Source: a bacterium (GTDB taxonomy: Bacteria; Verrucomicrobiota; Verrucomicrobiia; Limisphaerales; RI-55). Taken from it: 64,000 nt of DNA. Below the pieces are notes generated by a model. It saw nothing but the letters and a program-made list of their open reading frames with translations, searched no databases and was not told where the DNA came from. The stretch is taken from positions 1 to 64,000 of the forward strand of contig WGOC01000015.1 in the NCBI GenBank assembly GCA_016124235.1. The letters run 5' to 3'. Below are positions 36,008-45,693 of the stretch, in pieces (positions within the stretch are counted from its first letter, which is position 1; each line of letters begins with the position of its first letter). The translations under genes were made by a program, and so were the position numbers.

Positions 36008-37177
36008 ATGATCGCCACCCGTACAAAATGGGTTCCGTGGGCCGCGCTGATTACCCTGCTGACGCTCGGCACCCTGGTGATTGCCGTGTCACTGGAGCCG
36101 CGCATTCAGGGTCGCACCGCGAACGAGTGGTTTGACGCAGCCATAAAAGATCCGGGCGACTTAGCCCGCTATGGGAAGATATTCGCAGACTCGGGCGGCG
36201 CGGGCGTTGAATATCTCGGGCGTCAATTGGTAACGGATCCTCCCAACTGGAAGGTGCTAACGGTCGAACTTTATAACCGATATGGGGCAAAAGTGGGACT
36301 TGGATTCGTCCCCCCGCCCAGCAACGCCTCGCGAAAGCGAACTGCCCGGTTGCTATTGGGGTACCTCGAAGACCGCGCAGCGCCTGAGCTGATTCGGCTG
36401 CTCCACACCACCTCGACCACCCAACAGCCGGAAGTCATTCAGGCCATGGCTGAACTGGGGCCGGTGGCAGCGCCATTGTTGGGACCACCACTCATCCCGT
36501 TGCTGCAGGATTCGTCCGTGACCAATGTCTATGAGACGATAACCACCTTAGCCGTCATCGGCTACCAGCCCGAAACCGTGGTGCCACTGCTGGTGCCGTT
36601 TCTGCAACATACCAATAAGCGGGTCCGCGTCGAGGCCAGCTATGCATTGAGCAATTATCCAGCCTTCCCCGCCGTCACTCTCGGACCCTTGCTCGCATCG
36701 CTCAACGATCCCGATACCGTTGTGCGCTCCAACGCCGCCCGCGCGCTGGGACTCATGGGAACCGATGCCCGACGGGCGCTTCAACCCTTGCGAAAGCTAC
36801 TGCACAGCGAATCGTTGGGGGCGTCCCGTGCCGTCGAGGCGATCGCGCTGATCGCGGGGAATGATCCCGCTGAGGTGGATGCGGAATACCGCCAGATCCA
36901 CCTGCGCCGACGGGCAGACGGCGATCGCTATGGTCGCCTCATGGTCCTGCATGCATCAGCGCGACTGGGTTGGTCAATTGACGACCTCGACAAAACGTGC
37001 CACTTGATGGTCATCTCGCAGTCGAACTGGCAGGTTTGGGAGGCGGTCGATGTTATGGCGGAACTTGATCCCCGGCCGGGCTGGGTCAAACCTTTGCTGG
37101 AGACGGCGGCGAAGCATCCAAATGCGCTCGTACGTGCCAAAGCTCGACGGGCATTAACACGCGGACCTGCTTACTGA
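36008..37177 (+). CDS. HEAT-repeat protein with N-terminal membrane anchor
   Basis: From the ATG at 36008 this is 389 aa. A transmembrane or signal segment (VPWAALITLLTLGTLVIAVS) is followed by RIQGRTANEWFDAA, a start often seen in Verrucomicrobia HEAT proteins. Repeats of the type VVPLLVPFLQHTNKRVRVEASYAL and PLLASLNDPDTVVRSNAARALGLMG follow. Such proteins are scaffolds for protein contacts, and no catalytic site is seen. The 3' end overlaps the convergent aminotransferase by 7 bp. The specific role is unknown. Confidence 0.8.
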   Translation: MIATRTKWVPWAALITLLTLGTLVIAVSLEPRIQGRTANEWFDAAIKDPGDLARYGKIFADSGGAGVEYLGRQLVTDPPNWKVLTVELYNRYGAKVGLGFVPPPSNASRKRTARLLLGYLEDRAAPELIRLLHTTSTTQQPEVIQAMAELGPVAAPLLGPPLIPLLQDSSVTNVYETITTLAVIGYQPETVVPLLVPFLQHTNKRVRVEASYALSNYPAFPAVTLGPLLASLNDPDTVVRSNAARALGLMGTDARRALQPLRKLLHSESLGASRAVEAIALIAGNDPAEVDAEYRQIHLRRRADGDRYGRLMVLHASARLGWSIDDLDKTCHLMVISQSNWQVWEAVDVMAELDPRPGWVKPLLETAAKHPNALVRAKARRALTRGPAY

Positions 37178-38349
37178 CGAACTGTTCCGCAAAGCGCGCG
37201 GAGACCTTTGACCAGGCGTTGCATCCCTTCACATGCTGTCTCCCGCGTCAGCGCGCCGTAGGAAATGCGGAGAGCGGTCCCTTCATTGTGACCGAAGGCG
37301 TCACCCGGAATTGCCGCCACGCCAAAATCGCGAATCAACGATTCGACCAAACGCATGGGATCCATTTGCGTTGCCGGTTTGAGCAGAAAATAGAATGCCC
37401 CGTTTGCCGGAGGTATTTCGCAAATGTCGCGGATCGAATCCAGTTCCGTGGTGACAATTTCCCGTACTTCGCGGATGGCGGCCAATCGCGGCCGGCACCA
37501 TTCATGTCCGGCTTCCATTGCCGCGGCTGCCGCGTATTGGGAAATGACGGGCGGACAAATGAGATTCGTGTCCTGCACTTTTTTGACCGCGCCCAGCAGA
37601 TGCTCCGGAATGACTTGATAACCAATGCGCCAACTGGCGAAGCCATAAGCCTTGCTCAGCGAGTAGAGCGAGATCGTGTGCTTGACCGCGCCGTCGATTG
37701 AACCCGGCGAGAAATGCTTCGCGCCGTCCCACGTGAAGTACTCGTACGCCTCGTCATGGATGTGAAAGACATTGGCTTCGCGACACAATGCATTGATTTC
37801 GCGGAGCAACGATTCCGGGTAGACCGCGCCGGTCGGGTTGTTGGGTGAGATCGTTACGACGGCCCGCGTCCTTGGCGTGATGGCCGCGCGAATGCGCTCA
37901 ACCACCGGTTGGAACTGCGAATCGGTCGGCACCAGTACCGGTTTGCAGTTGAGCATCGTCACCGCCATCTCGTGGTTAAAATAGAATGGCGACTGCAAAA
38001 TGATTTCATCGCCCGGATCCGCGATGGCGAGGATCGCATTTAGAAATGCCATGTTGCCGCCAGCGGTGACGACGACGGCATTACCTTTCCCGACGCGAAT
38101 TCCATTTTCCGTTTCCAGTTTTCGACAGATCTGATCGCGCAGCAGATCAATGCCGTCGACGAGCTTGTATTGATGATTGTCAGGACTAGCAAAGAATCGA
38201 TCAATTGCCTCGCGAACCTGCTGAGGCGGACCGTAACTCACGACCCCCTGACCGAGCGAAACCGTACCGGGATGCTGGCGGATCAAGCCGGCAACAATGG
38301 GAATTACCGGAGGCTGGACAGCTTGCAAGCGCTGGGAAATCGGCGGCAT
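37171..38349 (-). CDS. PLP-dependent class I/II aminotransferase
   Basis: This 392-aa fold-type I aminotransferase has PNNPTGAVYP, HDEAYEYFTWDG and the PLP lysine K233 in SLSKAYGFASWRIGY. The N-terminal start (VIPIVAGLIRQHPGTVSLGQGV) and GIDLLRDQICRKL resemble aspartate/tyrosine-type or kynurenine-type aminotransferases. The donor and acceptor are not predictable. It has clearly diverged from the aminotransferase at 1.7 kb and is not a recent duplicate. It is convergent with the HEAT gene (7-bp overlap). Confidence 0.88.
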   Translation of the reverse strand: MPPISQRLQAVQPPVIPIVAGLIRQHPGTVSLGQGVVSYGPPQQVREAIDRFFASPDNHQYKLVDGIDLLRDQICRKLETENGIRVGKGNAVVVTAGGNMAFLNAILAIADPGDEIILQSPFYFNHEMAVTMLNCKPVLVPTDSQFQPVVERIRAAITPRTRAVVTISPNNPTGAVYPESLLREINALCREANVFHIHDEAYEYFTWDGAKHFSPGSIDGAVKHTISLYSLSKAYGFASWRIGYQVIPEHLLGAVKKVQDTNLICPPVISQYAAAAAMEAGHEWCRPRLAAIREVREIVTTELDSIRDICEIPPANGAFYFLLKPATQMDPMRLVESLIRDFGVAAIPGDAFGHNEGTALRISYGALTRETACEGMQRLVKGLRALCGTVRQ

Positions 38350-38413
38350 GGAGAAACGCTACCGGAAGCCAAATTGAAACCCCAGCGTGGAATTGACTGG
38401 CAAGCGATGCCGC

Positions 38414-38674
38414 TCAATCCTCAGCGAGAAGGTGGTCCAGGTTTGTGGGCCGTGAACCCTTGCTGGCGGAGAGGAAACTCAGGGAAACCGCCCGCGGTTC
38501 GCCATCGGGTTGGGCGTAGATGACAACTTTATCCAGGAGCATGCCGACCCGGGGTTCCGAACAAACCCGCACCAAATCGCCGAGCGTTTGAAAGGGGATG
38601 GATACTTCCTCGTAATCCGGCACATCGGTGCGCACATAGATCGCCTGGCCAATCGCGTATTCCGGAATTTGCAT
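38414..38674 (-). CDS. Small hypothetical protein
   Basis: This is 86 aa from the ATG at 38674 (MQIPEYAIGQAIYVRTDVPDYEEV); an upstream start at 38740 would add 22 residues of less protein-like sequence. It looks like a compact beta-rich domain (PFQTLGDLVRVCSEPRVGMLLDKVVIYAQPDGEPRAVSLSFLSA) and a short polar tail. No known family is recognised. It is divergent from uvrC, with about 200 bp between the starts. Confidence 0.6.
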   Translation of the reverse strand: MQIPEYAIGQAIYVRTDVPDYEEVSIPFQTLGDLVRVCSEPRVGMLLDKVVIYAQPDGEPRAVSLSFLSASKGSRPTNLDHLLAED

Positions 38675-38874
38675 AACGACTTTAACGAATGTCGGCCAAA
38701 GTAGACCACCAAGTCCCACTCGTCTACGGACGATTTTCATGATTTGAACAAATTTCCAACAACCGTGTTTTGTCTACGTCGGTCCTGAGAAATTACGCTT
38801 GGCCGGCCGGGCATCTGAGAAGCTTCTCCGGCAGCATCGGTTGCAGGTTTAGCGTTTTCCCGCTTCAATTGGGC

Positions 38875-40350
38875 ATGCCCGCGACAGAACACGTTCGCAA
38901 CAAAGTCGGTCAATTGCCGCACAAGCCCGGAATCTACCTGATGAAGGACCGGTTCGGTACGGTCATTTACGTGGGCAAGGCGCGCGATCTGCGCAAACGG
39001 GTTTCCCAATATTTTCATCCGTCCCGGCGAATGGGTTGGGATCTGAAGCTCAACGCGCTCGTCGACGCGATCCACGATCTCGATGTCCACGTGGTCAAAA
39101 GCGATGCCGAAGCCGTTCTGCTCGAGGGCAAGCTGATCAAGGAGTTCAAGCCGCGTTACAACATCAGCTTCAAGGACGACAAACGTTTCCTGCTGGTGAA
39201 GGTGAATCTCAATGATCCGATCCCACGCTTCACACTCACGCGTTTGCGGCAGGACGATGGCTCGCGCTATTTCGGGCCGTTTGCCAGCAGCGGTGCCATC
39301 CGACGGACGCTCACCATGGTACGGCGGCGATTCAATCTACGTGGATGCCGACCACTCACGCCGAATGAAAGCGACTACAAGCACTGCCTCTACGGTAATC
39401 TGAAATTCTGCACCGCACCCTGCGTGGGCAACGTGACCCTCGAGCAATACAAGCAACAAGTCGAAGCCGCGTGCGAATTCCTGACTGGCCAGTCCGCGGA
39501 AATGGTCGCTCAACTCGAAACCGAGATGAAACAGGCGGCCGCGAAAATGGATTTCGAAAAGGCGGCGCAATTGCGGGACACCATCGCCGATTTGAAACGG
39601 AGCACCGCGAACAATCGGACGTTTGCGCGAGTACCGTACAAGCTGCCGGTGGCGATCGATCCGGACAAGGATTTGGCGGAGCTCGGAAGCGTTCTCCATT
39701 TACCCGCGCCGCCACAGCGAATCGAAGGTTTCGACATCTCCAACATCAGCGGCACCTTCAAAGTCGCGTCGATGGTTTGCTTCGTGAACGGCCGTCCGGA
39801 TCGCGGAAACTATCGCCGCTACAAAATCAAATCGGTCGAAGGTCAGGACGACTTCGCGTCGATGGCCGAGACCGTTCACCGTCGATACAAACGCGTGCAA
39901 ACGGATCAATTACCTCCGCCAGATTTGATTCTAATCGACGGAGGAAAAGGCCAGCTCGGCGCCGCTGTGGGCGAACTGGAAAAGCTCGGCATGACAAACA
40001 TTCCGATTCTGGGTCTGGCGAAGGAGTTCGAAGAAATTTATCGCCCGGGCGAGAAAGAGCCGCTTCGGCTGAGCCACGACACGGGAGCACTGAAACTGCT
40101 CCAGCGGGTGCGGGATGAAGCGCATCGTTTCGCAAACACGTACAACGCGCAGCTTCGTTTGAAGAAGATTTCGGAGAGCCTGCTCGACGAATTCCCCGGC
40201 CTCGGCGAGAAGCGCAAAGCGGCCCTGCTGAAGAAATTCAAATCGTTGCAGCGACTCCGGCTCGCGACCGAAGAAGAAATCGCGGCCATTCCAGGATTTG
40301 GCGGCGCGTTGGCGGCCAAGTTGCGGGAGTTTTTGGTCGCGAGAGGATGA
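38875..40350 (+). CDS. uvrC: UvrABC system protein C
   Basis: UvrC (491 aa from the ATG at 38875) makes the dual incisions of nucleotide excision repair. The N-terminal GIY-YIG nuclease (KPGIYLMKDRFGTVIYVGKA) cuts 3' of the lesion. A four-cysteine group (GCRPL, HCLYGNLKFCTAPC) fits the UvrC Fe-S cluster. The UVR motif (DFEKAAQLRDTIADLKR) binds UvrB. The RNase H-like nuclease (GFDISNISGT, LILIDGGKGQL) makes the 5' cut, and a tandem HhH domain ends the protein. It is shorter than E. coli UvrC, mainly between these domains, with no motif missing. Confidence 0.96.
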   Translation: MPATEHVRNKVGQLPHKPGIYLMKDRFGTVIYVGKARDLRKRVSQYFHPSRRMGWDLKLNALVDAIHDLDVHVVKSDAEAVLLEGKLIKEFKPRYNISFKDDKRFLLVKVNLNDPIPRFTLTRLRQDDGSRYFGPFASSGAIRRTLTMVRRRFNLRGCRPLTPNESDYKHCLYGNLKFCTAPCVGNVTLEQYKQQVEAACEFLTGQSAEMVAQLETEMKQAAAKMDFEKAAQLRDTIADLKRSTANNRTFARVPYKLPVAIDPDKDLAELGSVLHLPAPPQRIEGFDISNISGTFKVASMVCFVNGRPDRGNYRRYKIKSVEGQDDFASMAETVHRRYKRVQTDQLPPPDLILIDGGKGQLGAAVGELEKLGMTNIPILGLAKEFEEIYRPGEKEPLRLSHDTGALKLLQRVRDEAHRFANTYNAQLRLKKISESLLDEFPGLGEKRKAALLKKFKSLQRLRLATEEEIAAIPGFGGALAAKLREFLVARG

Positions 40351-40391
40351 GCCGGGACCACCCATTTTTGGCCTTCGTTTTTACGGCTGAA

Positions 40392-40410
40392 GACAGGCAA
40401 GATGCCTGTC
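40392..40410. repeat. Palindrome between convergent genes
   Basis: GACAGGCA-AGA-TGCCTGTC has 8-bp arms and a 3-nt loop, the plan of the in-gene palindromes at 5.6 and 25.6 kb. It sits between the uvrC stop and the convergent cupin stop and may act as a terminator as well as being a dispersed repeat. Confidence 0.6.
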
Positions 40411-40417
40411 CTACACT

Positions 40418-40906
40418 TCACTCTTCGCCGTCAAAGTAATCCAGTCCTTCGGAACGGATGAGCTTTCGTTCCGGCGAGCGCACCAGCCATTTGCCGCTGT
40501 CCGGGTAATGACACGAATCACCGACGGGATTATCGGCCACGACGTAGAGAACGAGTTCTTCGTCACCGTCGTTGGTGATCTGATGCGGTTCACCCGGTTT
40601 GAACAAAAATGCGTCGCCCGGTTCGATGGCTGTTTGCCCGTCCTTATGCCGCACGATTCCGTAGCCGGAAATGACGTGATAAAACTCCCACTGCGCGCTA
40701 TGGGAGTGATAAGGAAAATTGGCCTTCCCCGGTGGGATTTTGCAGATCTCAACGTCAAACGGATGGCGCTCCATCAGGTCGGTGGAAAGCGGTTTTCTGC
40801 CGAGCGCTTCCGAAATCCCGACGCCCGCGCAACTGAACCGTCCTTTGGGCGAGGTCCACGGTTCGCTGGCGAGCTGGTTGGTATTGATCTTGAGCATGTT
40901 TGACAT
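40418..40906 (-). CDS. Cupin domain protein
   Basis: This 162-aa protein has a single cupin barrel with metal-binding residues in FPYHSHSAQWEFYHVISG (two His, one Glu) and GEPHQITN (His). It may bind an organic acid, a sugar or a metal as an enzyme or sensor. The C-terminal segment ends in LIRSEGLDYFDGEE. The start at 40906 (MSNMLKINTNQLAS) is the best guess; another ATG lies at 40941. It is divergent from the ABC exporter operon with about 137 bp between. Confidence 0.8.
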   Translation of the reverse strand: MSNMLKINTNQLASEPWTSPKGRFSCAGVGISEALGRKPLSTDLMERHPFDVEICKIPPGKANFPYHSHSAQWEFYHVISGYGIVRHKDGQTAIEPGDAFLFKPGEPHQITNDGDEELVLYVVADNPVGDSCHYPDSGKWLVRSPERKLIRSEGLDYFDGEE

Positions 40907-41043
40907 TCGGAGAACTGCTCTCCCGTCGTCGAGTGAATTCATTTTTGGCACGCTTCGGAAACCGTCCACCAAAGAGCGATTTTGCCATCGCCTTTTGCGC
41001 GCCTTGGCCCATCTTCCCCGCTCCCGACGACGCCGGAAAAAGC

Positions 41044-42804
41044 ATGCCCGACGCAGCGACAACTCCCGCCCGAGTAAAGCCCCGAAATCTCGTCGGCGTC
41101 ATGGCTTATCTGGGCCGGTATCCGCGTCTTTGCGCGCTCGCGGTTTCGTTGCTCCTAGTGAACATCTGCATCGAAATGTCGCTGCCCCAAATTATTGGCA
41201 GCGCCATGACCCAGTTGCAGTATCACTTCGAATGGGGAGCTACATTTTCACCGGCTGTCTTCGTTCAACTCTATGTTTCGCTGGTGCTGATTCGCGCGGG
41301 CGTCGGTATGCTGCTGGGACCAATTCGCAACCGGGTTATCCAGCGCACTCTTGGCGACATTCGCAACGCGATTTACGACTCCCTCCAAAGGCTCGCGTTT
41401 CGCTATCATGACAAGGCGAACACCGGCGAATTGATCTCACGCTCGACCACGGATGTATTCCGATTGCAGGACTTCTTCTTCGCGTGTCTGTTCATCAGCA
41501 TCGACATCGCAGTGTCGCTCGTCGTCATTATCGTGCTCATCTTCGCCGTTCGACCGCTTCTCGGCTGGGTGACGCTGGCGACGGTGATCCCGACCATCGT
41601 GTTGATCGCATTTTACGCGAGCAAACTCCAACCGCAGTGGCGCAAGGTTCACGACCTTCACGGCGAGATGAACACGGTGATCCAGGAAAACATCGCGGGC
41701 GTTCGCGTGGTAAAAGCCTTCGCCCGCGAGCAAAGCGAGGTCGCCAAGTTTCGCACCAAACGCGACGTCTTCCTCGGGCGCTTGAGCGACACGGTGAATT
41801 ATTGGGCGGCCCGCGTTCCGGTGGCACAATTTGTCTTCGGCCTGACGACGCCGCTGGCACTCTGGCTGGGAGGTCGGATGGTGATTCGAGGTGAAATGCC
41901 CGTCGGCGATCTCGCCAAAATTGTGCTCTACCTGATGGCGGTTGGCCATCGGATGGGCATGGTCGGTCAATTCACAAACATCGTTCAAAACGCCAGTGCC
42001 AGCGCCGAGCGAATCCTCGAAATCATCCACGAACCGAAGACCATTCGCAGTGGCGATAAAGATCTCCCGGCCGGAGGCGGTGCGGTGGAATTCGATCACG
42101 TTTCCTTCCGGTATTTCGATGGCAAGGCTTCATTAACCGACGTGAGTTTCCGGATCGAGCCCGGCCAAACCGTGGCTATCGTCGGCCCGACCGGCTCGGG
42201 CAAAACCACGCTGGTCAATCTCATTCCGCGGTTCTACGACGTGGACGACGGGAGGGTGATCATCGATGGCGAAGACGTCCGAAATCTCCGCCTCACGGAG
42301 CTCCGCCGTTCGGTTGGCGTCATGTTTCAAGAAACATTTCTGTTCAGCGCGACCGCCGCGGAAAACATCGCTTTTGGTCAACCGGAAGCCACGCGCGAAG
42401 ATATCGAACGATGCGCGCGAGCCGCTCAGGCGCACGAGTTCATCAGCGAATTGGAGAACGGTTACGACACCGTGATCGGCGAACGTGGCGTTTCGCTCAG
42501 CGGCGGGCAACGACAACGCATCGCCATTGCGCGGGCGTTTCTCATGGACCCGCGCATCCTCATTTTGGATGACGCGACGGCCAGCGTGGATTCTCAAACG
42601 GAACGGCTCATTCGCGAAGCGATGCGCAAACTTTGTGAAGGACGAACGACATTTGTGATCGCTCAGCGATTGAGCACCGTGCAACACGCTGACATGATTC
42701 TTGTTCTGCAACAGGGCCGCATCGTCGAACGCGGTCGACACGACGAATTGATCCAGCGCAGTGGATTTTATCGGGACGTTTTTGAAGGACAACTCCGACG
42801 ATAA
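41044..42804 (+). CDS. ABC exporter half-transporter, degenerate-site subunit
   Basis: This 586-aa protein has six predicted transmembrane helices (about residues 20-320) and an ABC ATPase. Visible are Walker A GPTGSGKTT (near 382), the signature LSGGQRQ and Walker B ILILDDATASVD, where the usual catalytic Glu after Walker B is Asp. This matches the degenerate-site subunit of heterodimeric exporters such as TM287/288 or BmrCD. The ATG at 41044 is chosen because the preceding in-frame stretch overlaps the cupin promoter region and is not hydrophobic. The partner gene starts 2 bp later. The substrate (drug, lipid or peptide) is unknown. Confidence 0.9.
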   Translation: MPDAATTPARVKPRNLVGVMAYLGRYPRLCALAVSLLLVNICIEMSLPQIIGSAMTQLQYHFEWGATFSPAVFVQLYVSLVLIRAGVGMLLGPIRNRVIQRTLGDIRNAIYDSLQRLAFRYHDKANTGELISRSTTDVFRLQDFFFACLFISIDIAVSLVVIIVLIFAVRPLLGWVTLATVIPTIVLIAFYASKLQPQWRKVHDLHGEMNTVIQENIAGVRVVKAFAREQSEVAKFRTKRDVFLGRLSDTVNYWAARVPVAQFVFGLTTPLALWLGGRMVIRGEMPVGDLAKIVLYLMAVGHRMGMVGQFTNIVQNASASAERILEIIHEPKTIRSGDKDLPAGGGAVEFDHVSFRYFDGKASLTDVSFRIEPGQTVAIVGPTGSGKTTLVNLIPRFYDVDDGRVIIDGEDVRNLRLTELRRSVGVMFQETFLFSATAAENIAFGQPEATREDIERCARAAQAHEFISELENGYDTVIGERGVSLSGGQRQRIAIARAFLMDPRILILDDATASVDSQTERLIREAMRKLCEGRTTFVIAQRLSTVQHADMILVLQQGRIVERGRHDELIQRSGFYRDVFEGQLRR

Positions 42805-42806
42805 TC

Positions 42807-44609
42807 ATGGCCACTCACGACGACATCCGGTTGGAAGAGGAGTTCATGCAAACGCGCATGAGCGGGCGGACGTTCCGGCGTTTGATGCACTACGTTTGGT
42901 CGTACCGGCGAACCTTTATTTTGAATTTGATATTCACGGTGCTCGCGACCGCGTCGCAACTTGCCGGCCCGCGGTTCATCCAGTTTGGAATCGATCGTTA
43001 TCTGACGAATTTCAACGCAACGGACGCGGCCGTGCGCGGGATCGGCATGGTCAGCTTGTTTTATCTGATCAATTTGTTTCTCGGGTGGTTCCTCTCGGTG
43101 GTGCAGGTAAAGAGCGCCATTCGTGTCGGCCAGGGCGCAATGAACGATCTGCGGATGGCCGTGTTTGAACACATTCAACGTCTCTCATTGAACTACTTTG
43201 ACAAGACCCACCAGGGCCGGATCATCAATCGTGCGGACACCGACATCGAATCGTTGGACCGCATCATGACCTGGGGTGCCAACCAACTGCTGGCAAGCGG
43301 ACTGACGCTGGTCGGTGTGATTGTCTTGTTGCTGCGATACGACTGGCGGCTTTGCCTCGCGGTGAGCGTCGTCATTCCTCCGTTGGTCCTGGCCACGTGG
43401 TTGTTTCAGCGTTACGGAATGAGGGCCTACCGTAAGATGCGCGAACAGAGTTCGCGCCTGACCGCCGCGCTGGCCGAGAACATTTCCGGCGTGCGCGTCG
43501 TGCAGGCCTTCTCCCGCGAGGATCACAACCTCAGCCGGTTTCAAGTGCTCAACGACGTGTACGGCGAACGGGTGCTGGTCTCCGCCCGGATTTTTCACAC
43601 GTACATGCCGATTGTCGGTCTGTTGAGCGGGGTCGGGGTGGCGATCATTCTCGGCTACGGCGGGCACCTGGTCATGCAACGCGAAATCTCCGTCGGCGAA
43701 CTGGCGGCGTTCATACTTTATCTCGGCATGTTCTTCGGCCCGATCCAGACGATGGGCGATTTGTACAATGCATTGCTCTCAACCGCCGCGAGCGCCGAGC
43801 GAATCTTTCAATTGCTCGACACCGAACCACAGATCGTTGACCGCGCGAACGCGGCCGAATTACCAGCCATTCGCGGACACGTGCAATTTCACGACGTTTG
43901 GTTTCGCTACGACACGACCCCGGACGACACCTGGATTCTTAAAAACGTTTCCTTTGAAGCCCGACCGGGCGAAACCGTTGCACTGGTCGGCGCCACGGGC
44001 TCCGGCAAGACCAGCATCATCAGTTTGATCTGCCGCTTTTACGAAGCGCAACGAGGGAGCGTGACCATCGACGGCAACCCATTGAGCGAGGCCACGTTGG
44101 AATCGCTTCATCGCCAGATCGCGATCGTAACGCAGGACAACTTTCTTTTCACCGGCTCGATCATGGACAATTTGAAGTTCGGCCGGCCCGACGCGACGGA
44201 CGACGAAGTCATCGCCGCCGCCCAAACCTTGGGCACCCACGATGTCATTTTGCGTTTGCAGGATGGTTATCAAACGAAAGTCGCAGAGCGGGGCGCCAAT
44301 TTCAGCGCCGGCGAACGCCAGTTGATCTGTTTCACGCGGGCGATGGTGGCGCAGCCACACATTCTGATTCTCGACGAGGCAACCAGCGCGGTCGATGCGC
44401 CGACGGAAGCGTTGATTCAATACGCGTTGGAAAAGCTGTTCGAACGCAGAACGTGTTTCATCGTCGCCCACCGCCTTTCAACCGTTCGTCATGCGCATCG
44501 GATTCTGGTGCTGCGACATGGAGAAATCATTGAGCAAGGGACGCATTCCGACCTGCTCAATCTCGGTGGCGCGTACGCTCGTCTTTACGAAGAGTTCGTG
44601 CGGGCATAA
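42807..44609 (+). CDS. ABC exporter half-transporter, catalytic-site subunit
   Basis: This 600-aa partner of the preceding gene has six transmembrane helices and then an ABC ATPase with Walker A GATGSGKTS (near residue 396), a variant signature NFSAGERQ in place of LSGGQ, and Walker B ILILDEATSAVD with the catalytic Glu. The asymmetry is complementary: this Walker site would pair with the canonical LSGGQ of the first subunit to form the active site, while the other site is degenerate. Together they form a heterodimeric exporter, translated as a tight operon. Confidence 0.92.
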   Translation: MATHDDIRLEEEFMQTRMSGRTFRRLMHYVWSYRRTFILNLIFTVLATASQLAGPRFIQFGIDRYLTNFNATDAAVRGIGMVSLFYLINLFLGWFLSVVQVKSAIRVGQGAMNDLRMAVFEHIQRLSLNYFDKTHQGRIINRADTDIESLDRIMTWGANQLLASGLTLVGVIVLLLRYDWRLCLAVSVVIPPLVLATWLFQRYGMRAYRKMREQSSRLTAALAENISGVRVVQAFSREDHNLSRFQVLNDVYGERVLVSARIFHTYMPIVGLLSGVGVAIILGYGGHLVMQREISVGELAAFILYLGMFFGPIQTMGDLYNALLSTAASAERIFQLLDTEPQIVDRANAAELPAIRGHVQFHDVWFRYDTTPDDTWILKNVSFEARPGETVALVGATGSGKTSIISLICRFYEAQRGSVTIDGNPLSEATLESLHRQIAIVTQDNFLFTGSIMDNLKFGRPDATDDEVIAAAQTLGTHDVILRLQDGYQTKVAERGANFSAGERQLICFTRAMVAQPHILILDEATSAVDAPTEALIQYALEKLFERRTCFIVAHRLSTVRHAHRILVLRHGEIIEQGTHSDLLNLGGAYARLYEEFVRA

Positions 44610-44801
44610 GTCGATGGATTTCGAAAACTTCAACGGGGGGAGCTTTCGAGCGAAAAAGGACGACGACCTTGGCGAGCGTAATTTCGGCGTTTGAGACGGC
44701 GCGACGACTTTCGGCGACAAAAATAAATTCTGGAAGTGCAGGGTTCGCTTGGTAAACTTCCAAAGTTCGGAAATAACAAGGAACTCAACCAGGAAGGTAT
44801 C

Positions 44802-45641
44802 ATGCAAAGAAATACTATTTGTTGCCGCATCTCCGGGGTTCGAAGCGGTTTCACACTCATCGAGCTACTCGTGGTGATCGCCATCATTGCAGTGCTTGCC
44901 GGCATGCTTTTGCCCGCCTTGTCCAAGGCCAAGGCGAAGGGGCAAGGAATTCAATGCCTCAATAATCTGCGGCAGATCGGTCTCGCGTGGGTGATGTACG
45001 CGGACGACAATCAGGGTAAACTCACTCCGGTCTGTGGCGGCTCCGCCGCTGGCTCTGATCCGGCACACCAAAGCTGGGTGGGCGGTTGGCTGGATTTTTC
45101 AAGTTCGTTGGACAACATCAACACGGACTATCTGGTCAATCCCGACTATCTCTACGGAGGCATGCTGGGGCCCTACGTAAAAAACCCAGCTGTGTTCCGT
45201 TGCCCGGGTGACAAGAGTCAGGTCACCATCTTTGGCAAGCTGCACAACCGCGTTCGTTCAATCTCCATGAACGGCTACATGAACGAGTCCAACTCCGGTC
45301 CTCCTTGGGTCTCGGACAGCTTTGTGGTGTTTCACAAAAACTCGGACTTGATCCAGCCGACGAAACGGTTGGTCGTCATCGATGAACGAGAGGACAGCAT
45401 AAACGAAGGGTTCTTCGGCATTATTGAAGACACACCGGATATTGGCGATTGGCCGGCGTCGTATCACAATGGTGCTGGCGGGTTGATGTTCGCCGATGGT
45501 CATTCAGAAGTTCATCGCTGGATCGATCCGCGAACGAATCCACCCTTGAAGAAGAACGCGACGCAATCGCAGCTCGTGAACACGCCGGACAATCCCGACC
45601 TGACCTATCTCCAGATCGCTGCGTCCGTGCGAAAGAATTAA
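44802..45641 (+). CDS. Type II secretion pseudopilin-like protein with prepilin N-terminus
   Basis: This 279-aa protein has a strong ribosome site (AGGAAGG, 5 nt before ATG). The type IV prepilin motif [20 protein letters not shown] follows a short basic leader, with Glu5 present, so prepilin peptidase would cut before Phe. The body includes [19 protein letters not shown] and a C-terminal [15 protein letters not shown], the H-x9-DG type common in large paralogous families of Verrucomicrobia, Planctomycetes and Lentisphaerae. It is probably an inner-membrane or surface pseudopilin; a role in polymer uptake is speculative. A strong terminator follows. Confidence 0.88.
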   Translation: MQRNTICCRISGVRSGFTLIELLVVIAIIAVLAGMLLPALSKAKAKGQGIQCLNNLRQIGLAWVMYADDNQGKLTPVCGGSAAGSDPAHQSWVGGWLDFSSSLDNINTDYLVNPDYLYGGMLGPYVKNPAVFRCPGDKSQVTIFGKLHNRVRSISMNGYMNESNSGPPWVSDSFVVFHKNSDLIQPTKRLVVIDEREDSINEGFFGIIEDTPDIGDWPASYHNGAGGLMFADGHSEVHRWIDPRTNPPLKKNATQSQLVNTPDNPDLTYLQIAASVRKN

Positions 45642-45659
45642 GCATTCTGAATCCACCGG

Positions 45660-45693
45660 GAGCGGGTGAGCATTGCTTGCCCGCTCTTTTTTT
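45660..45693 (+). terminator. Rho-independent terminator of the pseudopilin gene
   Basis: GAGCGGG (45660-45666) pairs with CCCGCTC (45680-45686), followed directly by seven T. This is the clearest intrinsic terminator in the window. Its T tract overlaps the stop of the convergent ABC gene. Confidence 0.85.
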
